Below, piece after piece: positions 17,540-26,986 of a stretch of 64,000 nt of DNA (position 1 is the stretch's first letter; the number at the start of each line of letters is the position of its first letter). A program made the position numbers and the translations under genes. The notes under the pieces are model-generated. The model was not told the DNA's origin, made no database searches, and worked only from the letters and a program-made list of their open reading frames with translations. Origin of the DNA: an uncultured Clostridia bacterium (GTDB taxonomy: Bacteria > Bacillota > Clostridia > Christensenellales > Borkfalkiaceae); NCBI GenBank assembly GCA_934247935.1, contig CAKQKE010000005.1, positions 62,001 to 126,000 of the forward strand. Reading direction: 5' to 3'.

Positions 17540-19447
17540 TTACTCGAGTTCGAATGCGCCCGTGTAAAGTTGATAATAATTACCTCTCTTGGCGATAAGT
17601 TCGTCATGAGAGCCTCTTTCGATAATTCTTCCGTGGTCAAGCACCATAATCACGTCGGAATTTTGAACGGTAGAAAGTCTGTGCGCTATTACGAATACCG
17701 TTCTGCCTTCCATGAGCCTGTCGGTGCCCTTTTGCACGAGTTTTTCGGTTCTCGTGTCTATGCTGGAAGTTGCTTCGTCGAGTATCATTACGGGAGCGTC
17801 CGCCACCGCCGCCCTTGCAATTGACAAAAGTTGTCTTTGTCCCTGAGACAAGTTTGCCCCGTCGGCGGTAAGCATTGTGTTGTACCCCTCGGGAAGTCTC
17901 GTGATGAAGTCGTGTGCATTGGCGAGTTTTGCCGCGGCGATACATTCGTCGTCGGTTGCGTCGAGTCTGCCGTACCTTATATTGTCCATTACCGTGCCCG
18001 TAAACAAGTTTGTATCTTGCAAAACTATGCCGAGCGAACGGCGAAGGTCGGCTTTTTTGATTTTGTTGATGTTTATTCCGTCGTATCTTATTTTGCCGTC
18101 GGCAATGTCGTAAAATCTGTTCAATAAATTGGTAATAGTAGTTTTACCCGCGCCAGTCGCGCCTACAAACGCCACTTTCTGCCCGGGTTTTGCGTAAAGC
18201 GTAATTCCGTGCAGAACGATTTTGTCCGGACTGTAACCGAAATCTACGTCATCCATTACTATGTCGCCTTTAAGTTCGGTATAAGTAACGCTGCCGTCAG
18301 CCGAGTGAGGATGACGCCATGCCCACATTTCAGTCCTTTCGTTCGTCTCGATAAGGTTGCCGTTTTCGTCCTTTTTAACGTTGACGAGAGTGACGTAACC
18401 TTCGTCTTTTTCGGGTTCGCTGTCGATTATGGCGAAAATTCTTTCCGCACCCGCAAGACCCATAAATATAGCGTTGATTTGCTGAGTTACGTTGGAAATG
18501 TTCTGCGTGAAGTTACGGCTCATCGGCAAGAATGCAACGATTATAGGCAAAGACAAAGCCGAGCCGGAAAGCGAAATGCATTTGAGCCAATGCGGAATGG
18601 GCGCAACCGCCAAAAGCGTGCCGATAAACGCAAGTACCACGTAAAGCAAGTGTCCCATATTGTTCATTATAGGACCTAAAACGTTGGCGTAAGTGTTTGC
18701 CTTGGTGGCGTCGCTCACGAGTTCGTCGTTGAATTTATCGAAGTCCTTTTCAGATTGTTTTTCGTGAGTGAATACTTTGATTACTTTTTGCCCGTTTATG
18801 CTCTCTTCGGTAAAGCCTTCGCATTTACCCAGCGATTGCTGTTGTTTTACGAAATATTTAGAGGACTTGCCGCCGATTTTTTTGACTACTTTAAGCATTA
18901 AAAGCACGAATAACCCGACTATAAGCGTGAGCCAGACGCTGTAAAACAGCATTGTAAATACTATTACCGTGACCGTGATTATCGTTTGAATAACCGCAAT
19001 CAAACTTTCTGAAATAAGTTGCCTTAAAGCGTCTACGTCGTTTGTATAAACGGACATTATGTCGCCGTGAGTGTGCGTATCGAAGTATTTTATGGGCAAA
19101 TCCTGCATTTTGTTGAACATTGCCACTCTTGTGGATTTTAAAAACCCTTGCGTAACTTTCGCCATTACAAGCGAACGAATAAGGTTTGCCACAACCGCAA
19201 CCGCAACTAAAACAATCATTACCGATATTACCGTTTTAAAGCCTTGCCAATCTTTTTCGGTTATTTCGGTGACGACGTTTTTGAGAAAAATACCGCCCGA
19301 CGCGCCCGCCACCGACGCAACGATTAAACAAAACAAAACGAGTATAAGTTGCCATTTATATTGTTTCAAGAGGGCTTTCATAAGTCTCGGGAAAGTAGCC
19401 TTGTCTACTTTCGCCCTCGGACCTTTAAATTTGTTTGGTCCCGGCAT
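17540..19447 (-). CDS. ABC exporter half-transporter, subunit 2
   Basis: A 635-residue fusion of a six-helix membrane domain (about 30-350) and an ATPase domain (about 385-625). The ATPase has Walker A GATGAGKTT, signature LSQGQRQLL, Walker B VMILDEATS and the switch His in VIAHRLST, all intact with the Glu after Walker B present. An insertion of about 30 residues (WAWRHPHSADGS region) precedes the ATPase domain. Its start overlaps the stop of the first subunit by one base, and GGGAGG lies ahead. Such pairs form heterodimeric multidrug or lipid exporters. A MarR regulator heads the operon. Confidence 0.94.
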   Translation of the reverse strand: MPGPNKFKGPRAKVDKATFPRLMKALLKQYKWQLILVLFCLIVASVAGASGGIFLKNVVTEITEKDWQGFKTVISVMIVLVAVAVVANLIRSLVMAKVTQGFLKSTRVAMFNKMQDLPIKYFDTHTHGDIMSVYTNDVDALRQLISESLIAVIQTIITVTVIVFTMLFYSVWLTLIVGLFVLLMLKVVKKIGGKSSKYFVKQQQSLGKCEGFTEESINGQKVIKVFTHEKQSEKDFDKFNDELVSDATKANTYANVLGPIMNNMGHLLYVVLAFIGTLLAVAPIPHWLKCISLSGSALSLPIIVAFLPMSRNFTQNISNVTQQINAIFMGLAGAERIFAIIDSEPEKDEGYVTLVNVKKDENGNLIETNERTEMWAWRHPHSADGSVTYTELKGDIVMDDVDFGYSPDKIVLHGITLYAKPGQKVAFVGATGAGKTTITNLLNRFYDIADGKIRYDGININKIKKADLRRSLGIVLQDTNLFTGTVMDNIRYGRLDATDDECIAAAKLANAHDFITRLPEGYNTMLTADGANLSQGQRQLLSIARAAVADAPVMILDEATSSIDTRTEKLVQKGTDRLMEGRTVFVIAHRLSTVQNSDVIMVLDHGRIIERGSHDELIAKRGNYYQLYTGAFELE

Positions 19448-21294
19448 TAGTTTTCACCTCCCGCTTCGCCTATTTTATTTTGAGAATAATATACTTCTTT
19501 GTAAATTTCGTTGTTTTCAAGCAACTCTTCGTGCGTACCCAAACCGTCTATCATGCCGTTTTCCATTACGATTATTTTGTCGCAATTTTCAATGGACGAT
19601 ATTCTTTGAGCAATGATGATTTTTGTCGTATCGGGAATTTCTGTCTTTAACGCGTTTCTTATAAGCGCATCCGTCCTGGTGTCTACAGCCGAAGTCGAGT
19701 CGTCTAAAATAAGTACTTTCGGTTTTTTAAGCAGTGCCCTTGCAATACACAACCTTTGCTTCTGACCGCCCGAGACGTTTGTTCCGCCTTGCTCGATATG
19801 GGTGTTGTATTTGTCGGGGAAACCCTGAATAAACTCGTCCGCTTGCGCAAGACGGCATACCCTTTGCACTTCTTCGTCGGTTGCGTTTAAATCTCCCCAA
19901 CGGATGTTGTCGGCAATAGACCCGCTGAAAAGCACGTTCTTTTGCAAAACTACGGCGACGTTGTTTCTTAAAGTGTCCAAATCGTAATTTTTTACGTCGA
20001 GACCGCCGACTTTAACGCTGCCTTCTGTCGCGTCGTAAAGCCTTGAAATTAAGTTTATAAGCGAGGTTTTAGACGAACCCGTGCCGCCGATTATACCCAC
20101 CGTTTCGCCCGATTTTATGTGCAAATTTATATTTGAAAGCGCGAATTTTTCAGCATTTGCGCTGTATTTGAAGTTTACGTCGTCGAAATCGACGCTGCCG
20201 TCTTTTACTTCGTAAACGGGGTTTTCGGGATTTTGAATATCGCTCTTTTCGTCAAGAACTTCGACAATTCTTCTCATCGAGGCAATCGACATGGTAATCA
20301 TAACGAATATCATCGAAAGCATCATGAAACTCATAAGCGCAGACATCGAATACGAAACGAGCATTTGCACTTGTGCAACTATGTTTTCGTTGCCTCCGAA
20401 AATGCCGACTTTTGCGCAAATGAAAAATATCGCGATTTGCACGGCGTACATACAACCCATCATCAACGGATTGTTAAACGCAAGTACTTTTTCCGCTTTT
20501 GTAAAGTCGCTTCTTACCCTTTCGGCTGCGGCGTCGAATTTTTGCTTTTCGTAATCTTCCCTTACGTATGCTTTGACGACTCTCATCGCTTTTACGTTTT
20601 CCTGAACGGACTCGTTGAGTGCGTCGTAACGCTTGAATATTTTGTGGAACGTCGGCATTACTATCGCCGCAATTACAGCCAAACCAACAATCATTACGGG
20701 AACTACAATCAAATACGTGGTCGTAATTTGGTTGAGCGCGCTTCTGCCGATGGATTTGAACACCGAAATGGAGAAAGTAAACGAAATTATCATCATCAGC
20801 GGCGCGCGTATGCCCATACGTATTATCATCATAAACGAATTTTGTACGTTGGTTACGTCGGTTGTAAGCCTCGTAACGAGACTCGACGCCGAGAATTTAT
20901 CGATATTGGCAAACGAGAACTTCTGAACGTTGTAATATAAATCGTGCCTTAAATTGCCGCCGAAGCCCGCAGCCGCCCTCGCGCAATAAACGCCCGAAAG
21001 CGTGCCGAACATTAGCGATATGCCTCCGCACAACAACAAAACAAGCCCGCTCAACGTCAAATACAGCATATCCGGTTTTGCCGTGCCTACAGTGACTATT
21101 TTGTGTCCCAATAGTTTCAGCGTCCACTCCGGCGGCGGATTTGCCCCGCTTAACACCGTGAGATAATCGAGTATGCAGTAAGACATAAGCGCAGGCACAA
21201 TCAACTCGAATACAACCTCCCCTATCATAAACAAAGGAGAAAGTATAGTATCCTTTTTATATTGCCTTATACTTTTCAATAACTTTTTTATCAT
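19447..21294 (-). CDS. ABC exporter half-transporter, subunit 1
   Basis: A 615-residue membrane-ATPase fusion, partner of the next gene. Membrane domain about 5-330; ATPase motifs Walker A GGTGSSKTS, signature VSGGQKQRL, Walker B VLILDDSTS and IIAQRISS. The residue after the Walker B Asp is Asp, not Glu, and the switch His is Gln, the pattern of a degenerate site in heterodimeric exporters (BmrC/TM287 type). The partner subunit keeps both residues, so the pair has one working site. I place the start at 21294 because GGAGGGG precedes it; an ATG 8 codons upstream lies before that site. Confidence 0.92.
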   Translation of the reverse strand: MIKKLLKSIRQYKKDTILSPLFMIGEVVFELIVPALMSYCILDYLTVLSGANPPPEWTLKLLGHKIVTVGTAKPDMLYLTLSGLVLLLCGGISLMFGTLSGVYCARAAAGFGGNLRHDLYYNVQKFSFANIDKFSASSLVTRLTTDVTNVQNSFMMIIRMGIRAPLMMIISFTFSISVFKSIGRSALNQITTTYLIVVPVMIVGLAVIAAIVMPTFHKIFKRYDALNESVQENVKAMRVVKAYVREDYEKQKFDAAAERVRSDFTKAEKVLAFNNPLMMGCMYAVQIAIFFICAKVGIFGGNENIVAQVQMLVSYSMSALMSFMMLSMIFVMITMSIASMRRIVEVLDEKSDIQNPENPVYEVKDGSVDFDDVNFKYSANAEKFALSNINLHIKSGETVGIIGGTGSSKTSLINLISRLYDATEGSVKVGGLDVKNYDLDTLRNNVAVVLQKNVLFSGSIADNIRWGDLNATDEEVQRVCRLAQADEFIQGFPDKYNTHIEQGGTNVSGGQKQRLCIARALLKKPKVLILDDSTSAVDTRTDALIRNALKTEIPDTTKIIIAQRISSIENCDKIIVMENGMIDGLGTHEELLENNEIYKEVYYSQNKIGEAGGEN

Positions 21295-21432
21295 GGTCGT
21301 ATAACCCCTCCACGTCAAAGTAAAATTATATATCTATTTTATTTATGTTTGATTTTTAGTTGATTTTCTCAAACGTTTTGTTTTATATATTAGTTTTTTA
21401 TATATTCGGTCGGCTTGTTTATAAACGGCTTT

Positions 21433-21846
21433 TTATTCGTTCTCGTCAAACCCGTCGATAATTTTTGCCGTAAGATTAAAAAACCGCTCTATTTCGTTTT
21501 CAGAAAGGTTTTTTCTTATAAGCGATTCGGTTTTTTCGATTTCGCATTTTGCTTTTTTATCCATTTCGACGCCTTTTTGCGTGAGCGATATTTTTTTAAG
21601 TCTGCCGTCCTCTTTTGAAACCTCTCTTTTTATATAGCCCTCTTTTTCAAGTTGATTGAGTGCTTGCGTAGCGGTTGCCGGACGTATGGAAAATTCTTTT
21701 TCTATATCTTTTTGATACACGTTTTTAGCGGCGTTTTCCGACAAATAATGCAAAATATACCCGCAAGGGCAACTTTGATTTATCATTCTTCTGCGTATTA
21801 AATTGCCTATCGCCTTAATTTCCCCCGTAATGGTTTTTTCAGCCAT
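21433..21846 (-). CDS. MarR-family transcriptional regulator
   Basis: A 137-residue winged-helix repressor: core VYQKDIEKEFSIRPATATQALNQLEKEGYIKREVSKEDGRLKKISLTQKG (about 43-92) is the MarR HTH and wing. Cys residues near the N-terminus (SCPCG) could sense oxidants, but this is unproven. It heads the exporter operon, 138 bases ahead of the first ABC gene, an arrangement common for drug-responsive pumps in Bacillota. A TTAG-TTTC-CTAA inverted repeat just after its -10 is the likely operator. Confidence 0.9.
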   Translation of the reverse strand: MAEKTITGEIKAIGNLIRRRMINQSCPCGYILHYLSENAAKNVYQKDIEKEFSIRPATATQALNQLEKEGYIKREVSKEDGRLKKISLTQKGVEMDKKAKCEIEKTESLIRKNLSENEIERFFNLTAKIIDGFDENE

Positions 21847-21870
21847 TTTTCTCTCCGAATTTAAAATTTG

Positions 21871-21913
21871 TTAGTTTCCTAAATAATTATAAACAAATCG
21901 AAATAATTGTCAA
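21871..21913 (-). promoter_or_regulatory. MarR operon promoter and operator
   Basis: On the minus strand: -35 TTGACA (21908-21913), 16-base spacer, -10 TATAAT (21886-21891), and at the start site the inverted repeat TTAG-N4-CTAA (21871-21882). The position fits autorepression of the regulator and the ABC pair. Confidence 0.65.
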
Positions 21914-22103
21914 TAATTTTTTTGTCGTTTTTTTAATTTTCATTTATTTATCAAATTCGGCATTTTTGCGACAAATTTCATTCATTTGCACTCTTGCGGA
22001 TTTTATTGAAAACTTCTTTTAAAAATCCGCAAAAATAAAGGCGTTTTCCGTTTAATATATAATGATATAAACGACATCGGAAAATATTATATATAGAAAT
22101 TAA

Positions 22104-22126
22104 TGCCCCGCCTGAAAAGGCGGGGC
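22104..22126 (-). terminator. Terminator of aspS
   Basis: GC-rich perfect stem GCCCCGCC/GGCGGGGC with a TGAAAA loop, 10 bases past the aspS stop. Confidence 0.8.
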
Positions 22127-22135
22127 AAAAACAAA

Positions 22136-23944
22136 TTATTCTTTTGTGATTTCAAGGTATAATTCTTTAAGTTGCTTGTCATCGACGGTGTTTGGCGCGT
22201 CGCACATAAGGTCGGAAGCCGTTTGTACCTTGGGGAATGCGATTACGTCTTTAATAGAATCGGTCCTGGTAAGAAGCATTGTCAATCTGTCGAGACCGAA
22301 AGCAAGTCCGCCGTGCGGAGGCGTGCCGTAATTGAACGCCCTTACAAACCAGCCGAATTTCTTTTCGATTGCTTCGTCCGTAAAGCCGAGAACCTTAAAC
22401 ATTTTCTCCTGTACTTTTCTGTCGTGAATACGTATAGAACCGCCGCCCGACTCTTGTCCGTTGATTACAAGGTCGTATGCCTTTGCCCTTGCCTCGACGG
22501 GATTAGTGTCGATAAGCGCGATATCTTCGTCCATGGGCGCGGTAAACGGATGGTGAACAGCCATTAATCTGTTTTCTTCTTCGCTGTACTCGAACATCGG
22601 GAATTCGGTTACCCACAAAATGTCGTAACTGTTTTTATCCACGAGCGAGAATTTATCAGCCAAATGCAATCTGAGACCGCCGAGCGTGTTGAATACGACG
22701 TAGTCTTTATCCGCCGCGAAGAAAAGAATATCTCCCTCTTCAAAATCCATTCTATTCTGAATATTTTTAATATCGTCTTCCGACAAGAATTTAAGGAAAG
22801 ATGCCTTAATAGGTTCGCCTTGCGGGTGACTCATCCAGCACAAACCCTTTGCGCCGAAAGTTTTTGCAAGTTCTACCAAAGCGTCGACTTCCTTTCTGGA
22901 AAGTTTGCTTGCAAGCCCCTTTGCGTTGATTGCCCTTACGCTGCCCTTTACCATGCCGTCGGCAATGTTGATTGCAAGCGCGTCGGTAAACACCTTGAAA
23001 GTGCTGTTTGCAAACAAGTCGGAGCAATCCACGATTTTCATTCCGAAACGAGTGTCGGGTTTGTCGCTGCCGTAAGATGTCATGGCTTCTTTATAAGTCA
23101 TGGTGCGGAAATGACCTTCGCCGAGGTCGAGACCAATCGTCTCTTTGAAAATATCTTTAATAAGACCCTCGATAGGATAAGTTACGTCTTCTATTTTTTC
23201 GACAAAACTCATTTCGATATCTATTTGAGTAAATTCGGGTTGACGGTTCGCCCTCAAGTCCTCGTCTCTGAAACATTTGGTGATTTGGTAATATCTGTCA
23301 TAGCCCGCAATCATCAAAAGTTGTTTATAAAGTTGCGGCGATTGAGGAAGGGCGTAAAAACAGCCCTCGTGTACTCTCGACGGAACGAGATAATCTCTTG
23401 CGCCCTCGGGAGTGGAACGACCAAGCATCGGCGTTTCTATCTCCATAAAGCCGTTGTTGTCGAGATAATTTCTCGTTGCCTTTGCGATTTTAGAACGAAC
23501 GATGAGTTTGTTTTGCAAAGACGGTCTTCTGAGGTCGAGATATCTGTATTTGAGACGAAGAGTCTCGTTTACGTTCAAGTTGTCGATTATTTCAAAAGGC
23601 GTGGTGTCCGCTTCGTTTAAAATGCGGAGATCTTCCGCTATGATTTCGACGTCGCCCGTTTCGATTTTGTTTGTTTTGGATTGTCTTTCCCTTACTTTGC
23701 CCTTTACCGCAAGCACGTATTCCGAGCGTATGCTTTCGGCCTTTTCAAACACTTCGGGATATTCGCTTTGGTCGAACACGACTTGCACAAGACCCGTTCT
23801 GTCCCTTAAATCGACGAATATAAGACTGCCGAGATTTCTTCTTCTCTGCGTCCAACCCATTACGACCACTTCGTCGCCTACGTTGTCGATACGGAACGTG
23901 CCACACATTGCGGTTCTTTTTAAATTGCCCATCAACTCTGCCAT
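22136..23944 (-). CDS. aspS: Aspartyl-tRNA synthetase
   Basis: A 602-residue class IIb synthetase that charges tRNA-Asp. An N-terminal OB-fold anticodon domain (VVVMGWTQRRRNLGSLIFVDLRDRTG, about 28-53) is followed by the bacterial-type catalytic core with insertion domain. Class II motifs are visible: GFMEIETPMLGRSTPEGARDY (motif 1 region), RCFRDEDLRANRQPEFTQID with F-RDED (motif 2), and GLAFGLDRLTMLL (motif 3). GGAG sits before the ATG. A promoter can be read upstream (TTGACA, 17, TAAAAT at 23999-24027). No T-box leader is visible. Single gene with its own terminator. Confidence 0.97.
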   Translation of the reverse strand: MAELMGNLKRTAMCGTFRIDNVGDEVVVMGWTQRRRNLGSLIFVDLRDRTGLVQVVFDQSEYPEVFEKAESIRSEYVLAVKGKVRERQSKTNKIETGDVEIIAEDLRILNEADTTPFEIIDNLNVNETLRLKYRYLDLRRPSLQNKLIVRSKIAKATRNYLDNNGFMEIETPMLGRSTPEGARDYLVPSRVHEGCFYALPQSPQLYKQLLMIAGYDRYYQITKCFRDEDLRANRQPEFTQIDIEMSFVEKIEDVTYPIEGLIKDIFKETIGLDLGEGHFRTMTYKEAMTSYGSDKPDTRFGMKIVDCSDLFANSTFKVFTDALAINIADGMVKGSVRAINAKGLASKLSRKEVDALVELAKTFGAKGLCWMSHPQGEPIKASFLKFLSEDDIKNIQNRMDFEEGDILFFAADKDYVVFNTLGGLRLHLADKFSLVDKNSYDILWVTEFPMFEYSEEENRLMAVHHPFTAPMDEDIALIDTNPVEARAKAYDLVINGQESGGGSIRIHDRKVQEKMFKVLGFTDEAIEKKFGWFVRAFNYGTPPHGGLAFGLDRLTMLLTRTDSIKDVIAFPKVQTASDLMCDAPNTVDDKQLKELYLEITKE

Positions 23945-23998
23945 ATTATTCTCCGTTTTCGCTTGTTTTAAAAGCGAAATAATTAATATTCTCGTTAT

Positions 23999-24027
23999 AT
24001 TTTAAACCATATTATAAAACTTGTCAA
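23999..24027 (-). promoter_or_regulatory. aspS promoter
   Basis: -35 TTGACA (24022-24027), 17-base spacer, -10 TAAAAT (23999-24004) on the minus strand, about 55 bases ahead of the ATG. Confidence 0.6.
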
Positions 24028-24143
24028 TTATTTTATAAATAAGTAGATATTTTCTGACAATAAGTTGAATATTTGCTTGCGGAAATTTCGTTTACGGTAA
24101 AAATTTTCATTGATTGAAAAACGGAGTTTTCAGGCGCGGTAAA

Positions 24144-24170
24144 GCCTGCCGGCTATAAAAGCCGACAGGC
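24144..24170 (-). terminator. Terminator of the phage-like gene pair
   Basis: Stem GCCTGCCGGCT/AGCCGACAGGC (one mismatch) about 55 bases past the stop at 24226. Confidence 0.6.
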
Positions 24171-24225
24171 AAATATTTTTCTGACAAATATATGTTGACG
24201 AATAAAAATAAAATTAATCGCTCGG

Positions 24226-25671
24226 TTAGTTGTTGCTTTTACAATACAGCGACATATAAAACGTATACGGTTGATTGTCGGTTATAAACTGAAAACAGTT
24301 GTACCCTTTAAACGGGACTATCGTCGCCGAAGCCGCCGCGCTTTCAACAGGAGCAGAATAAATATACCCGTCGGTATTCTGAGAGATATTTACCGTGCGT
24401 TTAGTCTCTAAATCAGGGCTTATTACTCTGCTTATTTTATATTCGGTAACGTTAAATTCGTCTCGGTTTTTACCTATGCTGCGCAATCTGTCTTCCATAT
24501 ATATTTTATAATCTTTCACGTACGGTTTTTCATATACGGGCGAGGCGTTTTCGTCCGTTTCTATCTGAATATCCCTGATTTTTACGTCGTTTGTGCAGTT
24601 GTATATAACTATGGTGTAAAACCCGTTTTCCATTACCGAAAAAGTCTTTGTGTGCATTTTGTATCCGCTTGAATAATTGCAATCGAAAAAATCGATTTCA
24701 CCGCCCGTTATTCCACTGCCCGTAAAATTGCCCCAATCGCCGAGATTGTCTGACGAGTACTTTCTTATGCCGACGCGGATTTTTCCGTAAGCGGTACTGC
24801 GCTTATTTGTAATATTTACCTTTAAACTCAACGTATAAGTTTTTGTGGAAAGCAAATACATAGGACCGTTGAATTCGTCGCCTTTGAAATACACGCTGCC
24901 CGAAGTTTCGTCTTGTCCGTCGGGGGCGGCGGCACTGCCCGTTATCGTTATTACGCCGTCGCTACTTTCGCTGTAAGTACAAGCGGAACAAGTTTCGTCC
25001 GTAACGTGCTTATCGGCGATAATATTTCTGCCCGAAATGCGCAATCTCGCATAATAACCGAATTTTTCATACGAAGTAGGGACTTTACCCTCTTCCCACA
25101 TAAGTTTTTTAATCGTTATGCTGTCGCCTGCTGCGCCCGAGGCTCTCACCGTGACGACGGTATGTTCGGTGTTGCCAGAATTTGTGCAAACTTTATATTG
25201 TTGAGTAAGCATATTGAAAACGTCGTTGTTTGAACTATGCGATTTGTCGGCAAAGTTATTGACGGTTATCCATGCTTTCGTGATGCCGGCGGATTTTATT
25301 AGTTCTTCGTACCAGATGCAGGTTTTTTTATTGCTCGGACAATTATATATCGTAAATGCCACCGTGCCCGAAGCAGCCGTCAACGCAAACTTAAAATTGT
25401 CGCCGATTTTTTCAAACGTCATGCCGTTTTCGGTATAAAACATTGTGTCCAAAAAATTTTTCGTGTGATAACCGAAACACAAAATCGGCGAAGGATATTC
25501 TTCGGTGGGCGTATGCTTTATTGTGCTTTTGCCGTATATTTTCAAGGTTTTTACAGGCATCGGCATACAGTTGGACAATATACACGAACCGCCGCTGTAA
25601 GTTGCGGTAGATACGTAAGCGTCCTTAATCGGATTTTTATTGCCGAATCTGTGCGATAATAGTTTTTTCAT
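24226..25671 (-). CDS. Phage tail/receptor-binding-like protein
   Basis: A 481-residue, beta-rich, repetitive protein. It contains phrases common in tail-tip proteins of siphophages: MPVKTLKIYGKST near the N-terminus, and twice a carbohydrate-binding-like module ending in W-EEGKVPTSYEKFG (about 225) and ENASPVYEKPY (about 400), which resemble the E-G-x-x-x-T-YEPY ends of phage minor structural proteins. The start at 25671 follows GGGAGG; the frame extends further upstream into the preceding gene. It follows a BppU-like gene by 14 bases. No other phage genes lie nearby, so it is an orphan or domesticated cassette. Confidence 0.7.
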   Translation of the reverse strand: MKKLLSHRFGNKNPIKDAYVSTATYSGGSCILSNCMPMPVKTLKIYGKSTIKHTPTEEYPSPILCFGYHTKNFLDTMFYTENGMTFEKIGDNFKFALTAASGTVAFTIYNCPSNKKTCIWYEELIKSAGITKAWITVNNFADKSHSSNNDVFNMLTQQYKVCTNSGNTEHTVVTVRASGAAGDSITIKKLMWEEGKVPTSYEKFGYYARLRISGRNIIADKHVTDETCSACTYSESSDGVITITGSAAAPDGQDETSGSVYFKGDEFNGPMYLLSTKTYTLSLKVNITNKRSTAYGKIRVGIRKYSSDNLGDWGNFTGSGITGGEIDFFDCNYSSGYKMHTKTFSVMENGFYTIVIYNCTNDVKIRDIQIETDENASPVYEKPYVKDYKIYMEDRLRSIGKNRDEFNVTEYKISRVISPDLETKRTVNISQNTDGYIYSAPVESAAASATIVPFKGYNCFQFITDNQPYTFYMSLYCKSNN

Positions 25672-25685
25672 TTCCGCCTCCCTGA

Positions 25686-26558
25686 TTACACTCTCCTGAC
25701 GACGGCAGAACACGTCGTACCGTAAAACAAAAACGAAATTTCGTAAGTGCTTTGCGCGCCCGGCGTAAACGTGGTGGTTACCTCGTCTCCGCTCCATGTG
25801 ATTCCGCTTTCTATCGTGATTGCGGGTTGAGTGTCGGTGGTTTTGACGATAAGTGCCTTATAGGTCCCTTTATTGTATGCCGACGGCGTTGCGATTTTAA
25901 GTTTTTTACCGCTGAAAAGCGTCATATCGAAATAAGTTACGTCTTTTGCGGTCGCGCAATCGTACACGAATACGCTGCTGCCGTCTATCGACGAAAAATC
26001 GCCCGACGCTACCTCTTTATAAGAAGTTTTGTCTTCTTTGGTGTATAGTATGGAATTTACTTCCTCAGTTACGTTTTCGACGACGTCTTGCTGCAACGCT
26101 TGTTTTTTTTGTTCGAGTTTTGTCTGACAATCTTCAATCGCCTGGTTGTATTGAGCGACGAGTTGCTCGTAAACCGTGGGCGTAAGTTCGGTTTCTGCCT
26201 GAGCAAAACCCGATACAGACTCGTTGATTTTAAGCGTAAACGGCTCGGTAATATAAATCACGCTGCCTGCGGCGTTTTCAAATGAAATTTGCATGCAAAC
26301 GTTGCCGTTTAATCTCGTTAAAACGCCGTTGACGGGAATTTTAACCATTGATTTTTGATTTTTAACGACCTTTGTAAGTTGAATTTTATCTTCGTATCCG
26401 TCCCTGCATCTCACCCTTAAATACACTTTAAGCGCGCTTAAATCGGTGTCGTTGTGACTCGACGGAGCGTCTACGTAAATATCGTCTACCCCGCACTCGC
26501 CTTGCATTACGCTGTCTTGAAAAAGTACTACTTTTTTATCTTTGATAAAACCTTCCAA
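25686..26558 (-). CDS. Phage baseplate upper protein (BppU)-like protein
   Basis: A 290-residue protein. Residues about 1-125 look like the BppU N-terminal domain of siphophage baseplates (a beta-sandwich with DLSALKVYLRVRCRDG, NGVLTRLNGNVCMQISF and VIYITEPFTLKINES). A coiled-coil-like segment (about 140-175, YEQLVAQYNQAIEDCQTKLE region) and a small beta-rich C-terminus follow. In phages this protein links the baseplate to receptor-binding proteins, which agrees with the downstream gene. GGAGG precedes the start. Upstream is 428 bases without phage genes, so this is not an intact prophage. Confidence 0.7.
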   Translation of the reverse strand: MEGFIKDKKVVLFQDSVMQGECGVDDIYVDAPSSHNDTDLSALKVYLRVRCRDGYEDKIQLTKVVKNQKSMVKIPVNGVLTRLNGNVCMQISFENAAGSVIYITEPFTLKINESVSGFAQAETELTPTVYEQLVAQYNQAIEDCQTKLEQKKQALQQDVVENVTEEVNSILYTKEDKTSYKEVASGDFSSIDGSSVFVYDCATAKDVTYFDMTLFSGKKLKIATPSAYNKGTYKALIVKTTDTQPAITIESGITWSGDEVTTTFTPGAQSTYEISFLFYGTTCSAVVRRV

Positions 26559-26986
26559 TTATTTCCCTCCTTTTATCAGTCCCCGTATAAATTGTACTAT
26601 AACGATTAATTTTTTCAATATTTATATGACATTTTTTATTAAAATCATTCCTTTAAATTTCGGTGTCGTAATTGCGTCGGGATATGTCGTAGATTGTTGT
26701 ATTTTTTAATATTGCCGTGAGTTGTCGTGTTTTGAGTACATTATAGGAAAATTTTAATTCACTTTAATTTACGTTAGCGGTAAATATTGACACAAAAAAA
26801 CAACTTTAAAGCGAATTCTGCCTTAAAGTTGCCTTAATTTATATAAATTTTTTTGATTTTTCGTTGTGACGTCTTTTAATTTCGTTTACAAAAAAGTATG
26901 GCGTTTTTATTTCGTTTTTACGGTTTTGTTCTGGCTGCGTTTTATAAATTTTCGGTTTAATAAAAATTTGGAATATTTCTTATATT
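26559..26986. other. Intergenic stretch with one terminator-like hairpin
   Basis: No gene is seen. A hairpin at 26801-26831 (CAACTTTAA...TTAAAGTTG) is followed by a T-run on the minus strand and probably ends the nucleosidase transcript. Confidence 0.5.

Noticed and set aside
22664..23620. Plus-strand ORF of 318 codons
   Set aside because: Antisense shadow of aspS.
23945..24143. T-box leader ahead of aspS
   Set aside because: The distance from the predicted start to the ATG is only about 50 bases, and no T-box sequence or specifier stem is seen.
24226..26558. Intact prophage
   Set aside because: Only two tail-like genes; no integrase, capsid, portal, terminase or lysis genes in the flanks.
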